Assembly: GCA_013115145.1 (NCBI GenBank)
Contig: JAAPAO010000396.1
Span: 1-33,325 of the forward strand
From: Perkinsus chesapeaki
Lineage: Eukaryota > Perkinsozoa > Perkinsida > Perkinsidae
Direction of reading: 5' to 3'
DNA length: 33,325 bases
The position numbers and the translations under genes were made by a program. Every line of letters begins with the position of its first letter. Position 1 is the stretch's first letter. The notes beneath the pieces are model-generated. The model saw nothing but the letters and a program-made list of their open reading frames with translations, was not told where the DNA came from and did not search any database. Below are positions 10,520-19,551 of this stretch, piece after piece.

Positions 10520-10981
10520 AACTTTCTGACCTATACCTATTGTTTTATCAACAATATCGATTGGTTTCGTTCTACACCTCAGGTTCCCCCCTCAACGAGG
10601 GTCAGTTCCCTCGTCGAATATATAACTGAGCATTTCTCCTCACCGAGCGCCAATTTAACATCTAATAGATGTCCTCTACAGTGCGTTCGCGTTTGTTGGG
10701 CAAGTTGATTAAAATTGAATATTTCGCGTTAGAGTGATGAAAATTGGTTGAAACCTTCAAGGGTACAGCTTTAAGACAAGGGGAATCGATTGGTATAATT
10801 TTCATGACAGAACTCCCAGCCGTTTCACCGTGAAAGCGAGCGAGAAGAAAAATGACCGTACTCATCGTTCGTTTTTGTTGGGCAACCTTTACTTATCACG
10901 ACACTATCGTAGGGGCAAGCAGTAAAGCACCGCCTATCCGGTCTGCTAATCGGTCGACTAATACTCCGACCAAAAGAGTAT
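10520..10981. other. Spacer downstream of the hydrolase-fold gene
   Basis: No gene is supported. The minus strand has open stretches of up to about 65 codons (for example around 10662-10865) without recognisable motifs. The hydrolase-fold gene could have extra exons here if the end I chose at 10982 is wrong. Confidence 0.4.
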
Positions 10982-12078
10982 TCATTTTCGAGGTTGCATT
11001 ACCGGAGCGTATGGTGGAAGCCTCGAGCCCGAGATGAATTCGGTTGCATAAACTCTAAAATACTTCGAAGGGTATAGGATACGGAGGCTGCTTAGACCTG
11101 CCAACACCAATAGGGTTTTGGGATGACGTCCCTGTGGTACATACCGGGCTCATCTGATTTATAGGCTTGCATCTCGGCAATATCTTGGCGCGTGACTTTG
11201 GCGATTATCACCCTTTCTTTACAAAGGTTGTCCTCTGAGATCTTCGTAAGCATTTGGAATGTTTTCTCGGTAATCTATAAACAGACTCGAATCTCGAAAG
11301 TGTGACGTCGATTTACCTTTTGCACGTCACGCCGCGCAATCCCACCGTACGAGTTTCTGTCAGAGGCGACCCAAACCTGTCCAGATTGGTGGCTGACGGA
11401 TATGCTACTGATGACTACATTGAAACCGTTCCCGAGCGAACGTATTTTGGATGTCAGTCTAAGCGGGCTGCAGTACGACTCGAGAGCGTCATCATCGATT
11501 ATTGGCTGCGATTAGGAGAATACGGCATGGGCGTAATGTATGGGATGACATTATAAAGGATATGGTGAGTGCCGATGAGATTGGGATACTTCATTAGCAG
11601 CTTGAAAAGCATCCCAGCTCCTTCATAACAGGCCACCACTCTACACTGGTGGACGCCGAACTCCGATAGGACCTATGAAAGTGATGAGATACTTCGGTGC
11701 CGGACGTGAACTGACGTGTGAAATCATGGATGCTTCCCAAGGTCGCCATCTCTCCGGTGGACACCTTATGTTTTGAGATATGTTTGATTTGCCAAACCCG
11801 GGCAAATCTATTAATAAAACGTTGAAGCCCTTCTTGTAAAGGCTCAAGGCGAGCTGAAGAGGTCGCAAGTTCGATCCACGACATGGGCATTTTAGACCCC
11901 ACTTTCATCCAGGTCCAGGAAGTAGTAAGGTTGCCGTAACCATGTATTGCCAGCACCCATTCGCCAGTATCAGCTCCCTAAACAGCCAGGCAGGCTCATC
12001 TCAACGATTGCCTGCTTCACCTTTTTCTTGCTCAACTTGTGCTTCGTCGGCTTGATGCCCGTGGATTGCTGAAGGCAT
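10982..12078 (-). CDS. Alpha/beta hydrolase-fold protein lacking the canonical Ser nucleophile
   Basis: Cytosolic alpha/beta hydrolase-like protein. The oxyanion strand reads GEWVLAIHGYGNLTTSWTWM, followed across an intron by GFNVLLIDLPGFGKS, as in ABHD14-like and related families. The expected nucleophile elbow reads RVVACYEGAGMLFKLLMKYP, with Tyr-Glu-Gly where G-x-S-x-G is expected, so the Ser is missing. The start MPSAIHGHQADEAQ joins through a 43-nt intron. Other introns I place are 49 nt (11854-11902, antisense tRNA-like block), 43 nt, 43 nt (donor GTCATC) and about 43 nt before ITEKTFQMLTKISED. A last 47-nt intron (donor GTATGT) leads to the stop at 10982; without it the protein ends a few codons later near 11094. 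The catalytic His and Asp cannot be assigned with confidence. Confidence 0.7.
11854..11902 (+). repeat. tRNA-like block forming an intron of the hydrolase-fold gene (antisense)
   Basis: A 49-nt intron in the minus-strand gene joins TTSWTWMK to LALSLYKKGFNV in frame. On the + strand it reads GGTCGCAAGTTCGATCCACG, a B-box core with the upstream GGTCGC seen in other copies, followed by GGGCATTTTAGACC. Confidence 0.65.
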
Positions 12079-12122
12079 CTGATAGTGGTAAAGATACCAC
12101 TGACAACTTCGTAATTCTAATC

Positions 12123-12626
12123 TCAAGAAGCAAGCGCCGACCGCCGAAAAAGCTCTCGGATATGCTGCACTCGGACTTTAAATGTTTTTACTGCACTCGT
12201 GAGTTTGGTGATGGTTTTTACCTGGGCTCCTTCACTTTTTCATTTCACCCCGGAAACTGCACGTAGGTGTGGAGTCCACCGCAAGACTAGCCAAAGGAAA
12301 GCCCTCCAGAATGGCTTCAACATTGGCAAGAGTTTAAATCTCACAACGATTTCCGTAAAGCGTTCGCGGCATTCGACCCACCTGGCGTAGATCTGGCAGT
12401 TGGCAGAAATGCTAAACTCCGCAACTTGCGTCGTCAAATTGTCCAAAAGGAAGGACTTCTCCTTCTCATTAAAGGCCTCGCTCGACAGGACAGCCTCTTC
12501 AGATGGTTCCGAGATAACACTGAAGACCTGTTGTACAGTATCATACAGATTCGTCCAACAATCAATAGGAGATATATTATGTAAGCGTATTGCCAAGTGA
12601 TGTGAGTTATATACGTTAAAATCCAC
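12123..12626 (-). CDS. Unknown small protein
   Basis: Not recognised. The main exon reads EEAVLSSEAFNEKEKSFLLD and continues through a hydrophobic/basic part. Removing a 27-nt in-frame intron (GTGAAATG...GCCCAG) takes out a stop and joins it to TITKLTSAVKTFKVRVQHIR, ending RRSALAS at 12123. The N-terminus is uncertain. The ATG at 12626 opens the frame, but a GTATAT...ACAACAG intron close by could mean the first exon is elsewhere. It lies 44 nt upstream of the hydrolase-fold gene on the same strand. Confidence 0.45.
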
Positions 12627-13288
12627 ATGAGCTCAAGAGAGAGGAGGGATCCATTTACAATGGTCATATGTCCATTTATACCAATCGACCAATCCAGCGC
12701 GCAATGGGTCCTTCAGGAGAGTTATACTATGCACTAATCTTTCAGGTGATCCACCAACTTCGAGGTTCAAGGAAATAGGCTATATGTCTATGACGGCAGT
12801 CCTCGGTACCTTCCGTCATGCATTCGATTAACATCTTACCTCCCCACCACCCCTATCTTCAAGCCTGTCTGATCTTTGATGATTCATTTACGAACTAACT
12901 CTATGCTGGATAATATAAATATATCATATATTTATATTACTCGTCAATTCCCCATATATTATATATGGGGAATTGACGAGCATGGTAAAAGGAGTAACGA
13001 GGTAATTACGATGGTTTTGGTATATTCGAGAAACGTCTTTCCCCGACACGGTATGAGATAACAACTAAGGAGAACTATGGGCGCTGCGATGTGAAGGAAG
13101 TGACGTTTTGGGTCAGATTTCGCTGTATGCCAACCGGGCTCTTCAGCGTTCCTGTTGTATCGTTTCCACGTGGAAGCTTTCCGTCTTGTTTCTGATTGTT
13201 TGACATTACTAATCTATCATTAACTTGTCATAACTCAACTCCCACATCATCTGGAACAATGATACCACTTTAGGCGTGTTTCAGCCAA
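12627..13288. other. Intergenic region with palindromes
   Basis: No coding exon recognised between two minus-strand genes. AT-rich, with the palindromes at 12911-12937 and 12940-12980. Contains likely promoter of the 12.6 kb gene and 3' flank of the 13.3 kb gene. Confidence 0.5.
12911..12980. repeat. Two adjacent palindromes, one with perfect 20-bp arms
   Basis: At 12940-12980 the arms CTCGTCAATTCCCCATATAT and its exact complement flank one central T. Immediately upstream, near 12911-12937, AATATAAATATA and its complement flank TCA. Both are AT-rich around the centre and could extrude as cruciforms. Confidence 0.9.
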
Positions 13289-14934
13289 TCACATATGCAA
13301 GCTTTGGACAGTCAGAGAATCCTGACGATGTGCCATCCTGTCGTCCTGGGCCTTCAACGTTCGCGGTGTAACCTTAAAAACAACTTAGAACAGCAGTAAA
13401 GTATACGAACTAACTCACCGCGAGTTGACATTGCTTTAAATCAGCGTCAACTTCAGCCCCTTTGGTGTGCTCCAACAGCATCGTTAATGCCTGTCATAAT
13501 CTCTAACTTCCCAAAAGTCCAAACCTTACCTTAGTCTTCTCAATTTCAAGATGCTTCCCTCGACGTTGGTAGCATGTCACTAGTTCCCGTTCCATCCGCA
13601 ACATGTCGCTCACTCTATAATATTCAATCTAACCAACCACGTCCATTGACGCCGGAGTTCGAACCTTACCAGAATCTGTTTCTGCAACTGCAATTTGGCC
13701 TCAAGCTCAATTTCAAGGGCGATCAGTTCGGGATTGTCAGAGCTCACCGCGGCAACAACATCCGATGTGATCAGCGGTATCGCTTTCTCCGTTCGCATCT
13801 CATCTGTCAATCAATGCAGCTACACTTCTACCCTCTCCTTACCTTCCTGGCCCGAGGAGCTCGGCGTCTCCGGGGGCGCTATTCCGTCCCCTTCCACATC
13901 GGCACGATACCCACTGGACACCGCAGCTTGAATCCTCTGAAACCAAATCATCAGGTCACTTCCGGTTCGCCAAGTCTCACCGTTTTCTGTACTAATGCCG
14001 CCACCGCACGAGAAATCGCTGGATTAGCCTTGGCAGCAGCGGCAGTGGCCTGAAGAGGGTAAATTTGTGGCGCGCGAGAAATCACACGATCTACCTGTTG
14101 CTGTTGCTGCTGTTTGTGGGCCTCCTTAAGTTGCTCGTTTAAGGTTGACAACTTCTCCTCGATAACAATACGACGCCCGACTGCCTCAGCCCGGAGGGAA
14201 CTGCCGGAAAATGATTTTGCTGGAAATACATCCCAAAGCAGCTTCACGTTAACCCAAAAAATGGTCCCACTTTCCGATTTCTGTGGCGCGTGACGGATAT
14301 GTCCTACCAGCTGTCACCAGGATCTAGTCTGGCTTTCTTCGCATCATGCTCTTTATCCCCATTTTCCATACCGCTCCTTCCTTCCTCAATCGGCGACCAA
14401 AGAGAACTCCTCACGATGGTCTCGATGCCACTACGACCTGGTAAAATCGTCAACAACAATCTGATAGGGCAAAGGCGAGGGACCTGTGAGATAAGCTAAC
14501 AGCAGCTGTCGCTCCTTAGCACTGTCAAGGACATCCAAATTAAACCTAATAAGAAAATGCAATGTGCCGGGATAGAACCCACGCCCTACTTCTCCGCTAT
14601 ATCCCTCACCAGTCGTTGATGACGCTGGAGGTCCGATTGGCTGGTTAATGACCGAGATGCCATAAGCAACCACAACGTTCCGATGGTAATCTAAAAATAC
14701 ATTAAATGTCACCTCTGTGGTTTGAACCGGGGACCTTTCCGCAGAGAACTGCAAAGCAACCTCGATACTAGAAATCATTGCATCCCCCCTACAGGCAACT
14801 ATACTGGATTGAAATGAAAAGGATACCAGAGGTTATAATAACGTTTAGCACCGCTTCTAAGCAGACGTCCAATAACAGGACCCATAACTTACTCTATTAG
14901 TTTCACCTTTAATGTTGATACCTTTCAAGGGCAT
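13289..14934 (-). CDS. Multi-exon unknown protein with coiled-coil regions
   Basis: No family recognised. Readable segments in order are MPLKGINIKGETN, FLDYHRNVVVAYGISVINQP, FNLDVLDSAKERQLLLAYL, NGDKEHDAKKARLDPGDS, IFWVNVKLLWDVFPAKSF, IVIEEKLSTLNEQLKEAHKQ with a Gln run, then Ala-rich sequence. The C-terminal half is helical and charged (ALEIELEAKLQLQKQIL, RVSDMLRMERELVTCYQRR) and ends at 13289. Introns placed with consistent phase include 46 nt, 38 nt (14270-14307), 36 nt (14050-14085) and 41 nt (13629-13669, tRNA-like). The first junction, near a G6 run at about 14785, does not fit any canonical splice in frame. Between 14431 and 14778 one frame is open throughout although it contains two tRNA-like blocks, so exon or intron status there is unclear. 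The ATG at 14934 is a best guess. Confidence 0.5.
13629..13669 (-). repeat. tRNA-like block forming a 41-nt intron (sense)
   Basis: GTAAGGTTCGAACTCCGGCG...TTAG joins KLQLQKQIL to IEYYRVSDML in frame. The B-box core and the following CCGGCGTCA match the copy at 16626-16678, whose text after the B-box is CCCCGGTGGCGTCATTT. Confidence 0.55.
14546..14609 (-). repeat. tRNA-like block, intron or exonised
   Basis: On the minus strand GGTTCTATCCCGGCAC is followed by ATTGCATTTT. This is nearly identical to the intron block at 24473-24520 (GGTTCAATCCCGGCAC, CCTGCATTTT). It is bounded by GTGAGG and TTATTAG, usable splice sites, but the surrounding frame is also open straight through. Confidence 0.5.
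14691..14760 (-). repeat. tRNA-like block, intron or exonised
   Basis: On the minus strand CCCCGGTTCAAACCACAG and GTGACATTTAATG resemble the other blocks (B-box then ...GTCATTTAA). Bounded by GTTGCT and ATTTTTAG. The frame is open through it, so splicing is unproven. Confidence 0.4.
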
Positions 14935-15391
14935 CTGGGCCTCTAACAGTAGCTCTATGTGACGCGACCCTGAGGGGAATTAACAATCGCTGGCGACAAG
15001 ATATTATAACAAAGGTGTTAGAAAATCCGATAATTCATCCGTCAACGGCATTTCCCGCCCCCTCCAACATTTTCAACACCCTACTGATGTGTTTTCGTAT
15101 GAACTAATACATCTAATTTGCCATGTCAAATATAAATGAGTCGAGCCTGGCAGCTGAGAACGAGCCATTTGTCTATCTGTAAATATTAATTTGTATGTGA
15201 AGTTGGTGTATTTGTGTGTTGTATGTTATTATGTATATGAAGCCCTTAATAAGTTCAATTTTTCAACAGCCGACTTGCATCTATATAACATTCCAAAGCC
15301 GCACAGAAAACTCGAGCCCCTAGAGTTTTGCCCATCCTAAAGAGTAAAGGATCGTCCAGTGTGGGGGGGGATCTAAGGTTGAATGTACCCT
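14935..15391. other. Intergenic spacer
   Basis: AT-rich, with TG-rich stretches around 15190-15235. Nothing coding is visible apart from a possible extra 5' exon segment (RHIELLLEAQ) of the downstream gene just above 14934. Confidence 0.45.
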
Positions 15392-17388
15392 TTATATAGA
15401 TACACTAAATAAATAGATATAGATTAAAATCACCCCCTCCCTCCCCCACAGTTCCCCTTCATCATTACGTGTGATAGGCACCCGAACTGCTGGCCGCCGG
15501 CCAGAGATATCGGTAACCAATCGCAAAGCTGTGAAGTTGCAGATGCAGAATCCCCGGAAAAGCTGCAACGTCCGAAGTGCCTCCTTTGTCGGTGGCGCCA
15601 AGGATTCCCGGAATGATGTAGTGCTCAACACCTTGCCTTCTAAAAATCCAAACTTGCTAAACCACCATCTTGCCAGATTTACCATACCGCTCTTTCCTTT
15701 ACTCTCCCTGAAATGGAGGGTAGGGGGCGTGGGTGTCTTCGGACTGTGCGTTCTGATTCCTGGTTGCCAACCGAGCTCCGTGTCGAGCGCCGCCACCGCC
15801 GGTCGTCGCACCGATCGACGACCAGATTTGCCCGTCTGATTTAAATAATCCTTTCTCCATGATTAATTTTATGCGGTTCCAACCTCAGTTGCTCCCCCTT
15901 CTTCAGCATCATCCTGCTTCCGCTTTTTGATATTATGATACTCTTGAGCTGTCGGCAACAGCAGAGATATCAGATTCTTGTAGGTCACCGCGCTCGGAGG
16001 GCTGCTGATGCTGCTGCCTCGGTCGCTGGCAACCGGCCTACCAACAAGACTCTTCTAGTCACCACGAGGCCCTATACCCTCCTGCATGATTCCTAGGAAG
16101 TGTGGTATTATTATTATTTCCGTCCTCCTGCTGCTGCTGTTGTATAGGATAAATTATATGTTTATTTATCATCTCCCTCAGTTTAACATAATCCTCAGAT
16201 TGCAGACCATCTATAGAGGCGTCATCGGCAGGGGGGGTCGAAGACATTTGCCGAGGAAAAGTCGGTATGAAAAGCTCCTCTATTTCGGAATAGTATTTCG
16301 GGAAAGGCGTTTGATTTCCGTCCACAGAGCTATAAATTAGCAATCATGTCGACATCGCTTGACTGAGCCCCGATTGATATAACCCTAGCATTTGGTCGAT
16401 GAAAACCTCCACCTTCAGGTTAAGATATTTTTAACATCTTCCAGGCCCATATGTCCTCCAACCAAATCGCTTAATACGGGAAACGTTTCTCGTTTATCGA
16501 TGCCTTTGGTCCCGTTCTTCCCTTCTATGATGATGCACCAAGGTCGCACAGGTTCAAGATGGGAGGGGGGGCTTTTGTAGAGATTCTGCGTATTTCTCCA
16601 GTGCAGCAAGCCTTTCTTTTTCGACCTTAAATGACGCCACCGGGGATCGAACCCACGACCGACAGGTTTGTGAATTACTGACAAAGCCGCCGCCCGAAGA
16701 GCATCCGAATTAATACTTGTCGATGTCTTCTCAGCTATACGCGAATCCTGAGCTTCAACCATGCACTTCAAACAGCAAAAAGATACGTTTCAGAAAAACA
16801 GCGTTCCATTGCAAGGCGTCGAGGCAGGAAGCTTCGTGGTGCATTCGCCTAAATGTATACTTCTTACTCCAGGCAAAGTCCCCGGAAACTAATGGAGGAC
16901 TATGCGTGCTCGACCCGTGAATCCATGTTGGCATTTTCGTGGCGCGTGACGGTTTACCTCCGCACAAAGCTCGTACAACTCCTTCCTCAATCCATTAACA
17001 GCCGTTGTGTATGACAAAATCAAGTTGGACAATTTCTAAAAGCAAAGACTGAGAATTGAACCAGCGACCTTGAGAATATTAAACCAGTTCCTTAACCACT
17101 ACGCCATACCTCCGACAGGTCATTAAGCCTTCCAGTAACCTTGGGGTCCTCCTCCGATATCGAAGGCTTTTCAGTGACAGCGTCGCTCCCGGTAATTAAC
17201 TGACATCAGCCCCATTCATACCGACAACTTCTATATTCGTCAAACTTTCGACGATACACCCCTCGCCCTTGTATAACCTCTTCGTGCATCCTATCAATCA
17301 ATCCAACCAATTCCCGTAGACGACCGTCAATCTGCTTGAGCAGCAGGTCCGACGATGACATACCTCCCGCGGCGGTAGCAGCCGGCAT
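15392..17388 (-). CDS. Multi-exon unknown protein with homopolymer frameshift
   Basis: Family not recognised. It starts MPAATAAGGMSSSDLLLKQI and continues with helical segments RELVGLIDRMHEEVIQG, SEKLSNLILSYTTAVNGLRK, VEKERLAALEKYAESLQK, then HLEPVRPWCIIIEGKNGTKG and EDVEVFIDQMLGLYQSGL. A Gln/Asn-rich stretch follows, then YKNLISLLLPTAQEYHNIKK. A last long exon contains GMVNLARWWFSKFGFLEGKV. Introns with consistent phase include 74 nt (17036-17109, tRNA-like with A- and B-box), 53 nt (16626-16678, tRNA-like), 34 nt, 23 nt (16413-16435) and 24 nt (16330-16353). Between LEKYAESLQK and the next part the frame breaks inside a C7 run (+ strand G7 near 16565-16571). One base fewer restores it, so this is a sequencing error or a real frameshift. 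The tRNA-like intron near 16.9 kb and the 3' end are uncertain. Likely nuclear or cytosolic. Confidence 0.55.
16330..16353 (-). other. Apparent 24-nt intron
   Basis: GTCGACATG...TTATAG. Reading through gives an immediate stop. Removal joins LYQSGLSQAI to SVDGNQTPFPKYYSEIEE in frame. Confidence 0.55.
16413..16435 (-). other. Apparent 23-nt intron
   Basis: GTTAAAAAT...CCTGAAG. Reading through it meets a stop (VKNILT then stop). Removing it joins GGHMGLED to VEVFIDQMLGLYQSGLSQA in frame. Confidence 0.55.
16626..16678 (-). repeat. tRNA-like block forming a 53-nt intron (sense)
   Basis: GTAATTCAC...ATTTAAG joins SDALRAAALS to VEKERLAALEKY in phase 0. It contains GGTCGTGGGTTCGATCCCCG, a full-strength B-box with the preceding GGTCG seen in the 11854 and 17036 copies. 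The 3' splice site directly follows TGGCGTCATTTAAG. Confidence 0.65.
17036..17109 (-). repeat. 74-nt intron that is a tRNA-like sequence with A-box and B-box
   Basis: The intron begins GTATGGCGTAGTGGTTAAGG, so the 5' splice site is followed at once by the tRNA A-box TGGCGTAGTGG. It later has GGTCGCTGGTTCAATTCTCA (B-box) and ends TTGCTTTTAG. Removal joins VTGRLNDLSE to KLSNLILSYTTAV in phase 0. No 5' acceptor-stem strand precedes the A-box and the T stem is imperfect, so it is not a functional tRNA gene. Confidence 0.75.
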
Positions 17389-18220
17389 TGCTGAATAACC
17401 GTCATTCTCACGCGCCAGGAAACTCAAGGACAAAGCGCGAGGTATGATGAAAATGATAACAATAATTGTGTCAAGCAATAGTGTAAGTGAACAACCTCAG
17501 TCTGCAGTATGCAGCAGTATGCATAACCAATATGACCACCATGCATCACCACCACCTGCTGCTTCTGCTGCTCAGGGACGAATAAAAACCATTTGTCATC
17601 ACATCGGTAGCGAACAGAGCTTCTTCACATAACGGCCGACCCGTCCTGAAAGATTCCATTTAGGTTGATTCAACAACCAAGACTGCTCATGCTGTTGCTA
17701 TCTTTACTACTTTCCTCGACGAATAAATGAAACTGTCGGCCCTTCGAGAAGACTGCCCAAACGTAGTCGTTCATCGCAGCAATTGACGGGAAATACAACC
17801 GTCCAACTTCATTATACCTAATCGATTACCTGATCGATTTCAACCTAATCTCTCCCAATACCCTACCAATCCTTCAATTTAATAGTAACATCATCGTTCC
17901 ATGCATGCGCCAAATAGGTGTGATAGACCACCAAATTGAAAGCGTTATGGCCGAGTTGACCAAGTTCTATCAAAGTCTCCTTGGGGGTGTCCTGCAACCA
18001 CCGACTCAGGACTCAACAACCTTCTACCCTATTACAACTACTTGTAGATAGATTAGAGTGGTCGCAAGATTCAAAGCGATGTCGCATGGATGCAGCTGAT
18101 ACTTGTAAAATATGTACATAAGCGTGACCGATACCAATCTAGTATCTTGGTCGTAGGGCACTAGGTCATATATCCCCAAACTGCACAGTTGAATATGAAA
18201 GTTGTGTCCAAGCAGTGCAC
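17389..18220. other. Intergenic spacer, partly low complexity
   Basis: Upstream flank of the 17.4 kb gene and 3' flank of the Ser-rich gene. Contains CAG/CTG-type repeats near 17550 and AT-rich sequence. The motif TGGCGCGTGA lies on the minus strand at 17408-17417, 20 nt above the start codon. No coding exon is convincing. Confidence 0.45.
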
Positions 18221-18724
18221 CTAATAACCCTCATGAAAGCCTCGATAATGAACCTCCTCCTCCTCAACAACAATAACAGCAGCAGCAGCATGAGCAGTAT
18301 CCTGATCCTCTTCCTTACATTGCCGTGAATATGTGTTCTTGACGAAGTAGGCATAGTCTTCCTGGATTTGCCGTCTCCGTTCGTAGGTGTCATTGTGTGG
18401 TGGTGATGTCACCACCGGTGCCACCTGTGGTGCTGCAGCAGCAGTCAATGTGATTCTACCTCCTGACCCAGCAGGAGGAGGCGGAGGCCTTCCATTCCCC
18501 TCAGGAGGCACTCTCGAGGATGAGGAGGAGGAGCTTCTCGAGGAGGATGATGATGCTGACTTATCCCGTGATGGTAGGCTTCTTCCTCCTCCTCCTACTC
18601 CAACTGGTGCCGTTGCTCCCCCGCCACGATCGTCCCTCATCATGCTTGAGCTTCGATTGTAGTACGACCCTGCAATCGGTGAATTATTTGTTACGGAGTG
18701 GTCCGAGGAGGGCTGTTGGAGCAC
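18221..18724 (-). CDS. Ser/Gly/Pro-rich low-complexity protein
   Basis: Open frame of 168 codons made of biased sequence. A Ser run (SASSSSSRSSSSSSSR) and Pro and Gly runs come first, followed by a more ordered C-terminal part, HNDTYERRRQIQEDYAYFVK, and an acidic stretch ending HYRGFHEGY. The frame extends upstream of 18724 through another Ser-rich stretch to about 18770 without an ATG, so a first exon is probably missing. The ordered part contains no domain I recognise. It is possibly a regulatory or RNA-processing protein, judged only by composition. Confidence 0.45.
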   Translation of the reverse strand: MLQQPSSDHSVTNNSPIAGSYYNRSSSMMRDDRGGGATAPVGVGGGGRSLPSRDKSASSSSSRSSSSSSSRVPPEGNGRPPPPPAGSGGRITLTAAAAPQVAPVVTSPPHNDTYERRRQIQEDYAYFVKNTYSRQCKEEDQDTAHAAAAVIVVEEEEVHYRGFHEGY

Positions 18725-18922
18725 TGATGGTGATGATGATGTTGCTAATGCCGACGAGGACGACGACCGTCTACTAATAGTCGAGAGTAGTATTAATTAA
18801 AAACCTAACCAACATCAGCAGCAGCAGCAGCCATAACCACCCATCTTATTACACACCATCAACAACAACGCAACATCTTAACAGTTACTTCTTCAAGATA
18901 CGATTCCTTCGCATTGTTGATA

Positions 18923-19081
18923 ATGCAGCAGCAGCAGCAGAAGTATACGACGGCGGCGGCGGCCTCCTTCTCCTCAACCTTCACTGACCACCACTTCCCC
19001 GTAAGACATCAAGTAGATATAACCCCTCAGCAGTTCATGGTAAGGGTTGGTTTGTGGTACGTGATTGGTGGTCGAAAATGA
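18923..19081 (+). CDS. Possible tiny Gln/Ala-rich peptide, doubtful
   Basis: Frame MQQQQQKYTTAAAASFSSTF ending at 19081, 52 codons. Two good donor-like GTAAG sites (GTAAGAC, GTAAGGG) follow, so it might be a first exon. No upstream or downstream support. The surrounding 18770-19551 stretch otherwise shows CAG-type repeats and AT-rich 3' flank with nothing else coding. Confidence 0.2.
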   Translation: MQQQQQKYTTAAAASFSSTFTDHHFPVRHQVDITPQQFMVRVGLWYVIGGRK

Positions 19082-19551
19082 TGATCATAATTAAGAAGAG
19101 ATAGTTAAGGCATGAAAGGCATCCTATAATGGTATCGACGGCGGGCGGGGGGCGATGTAACTACCAAGCCCCTAACAGCTTAGCCCAATCCTCGAGTGCT
19201 TAGCCATGGCCACGTGCCAAAAGTAATTATTGTTATGAGTTGGTGATGAATATTTAAATAATACATATAATACACTACAGGATGAATAACATCCTGTCAT
19301 GATGAAATTAGTACAACAACAGGAGCAGCAGGAGCAAGAACCGCGGTAGCAGGTAGTAGGGGACAGGGGTAGCGGAAGATGATGAATACTCAATGGGAGT
19401 AGTAAACTCACCCGCTAAACAGCTGGACCAAGAGACAAGCGGCGACGGCGGCGGTGTTGGCGCCTCAGAAAGTAATAAGACATCATCTCATAAAACTGAT
19501 GTGGCGGCTGGTTGATAATGCATAATAATGAAATAATAATATAATCAACAG

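Noticed and set aside
11302-11556. Plus-strand open frame
   Set aside because: The minus strand here encodes continuous hydrolase-fold exon sequence (LTSKIRSLGNGFNVVISSIS) that joins in frame to its neighbours.
16540-16600. GGTCGCACAGGTTCAAGATGG, a B-box-like string suggesting another tRNA-like intron
   Set aside because: No GT donor is present on the gene strand and the sequence reads as protein (SHLEPVRPWCIIIEG) once a one-base homopolymer shift is allowed. Treated as coding.
18060-18100. GTGGTCGCAAGATTCAAAGCG as a further tRNA-like block
   Set aside because: The B-box match is weak and the flanks share nothing with the other copies; no intron is supported here.
19172-19411. Cys/Ser-rich open frame on the minus strand
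   Set aside because: Composition follows a CAG/CTG-type repeat; it lies downstream of the cyclin/PDZ gene stop and has no family-like sequence.
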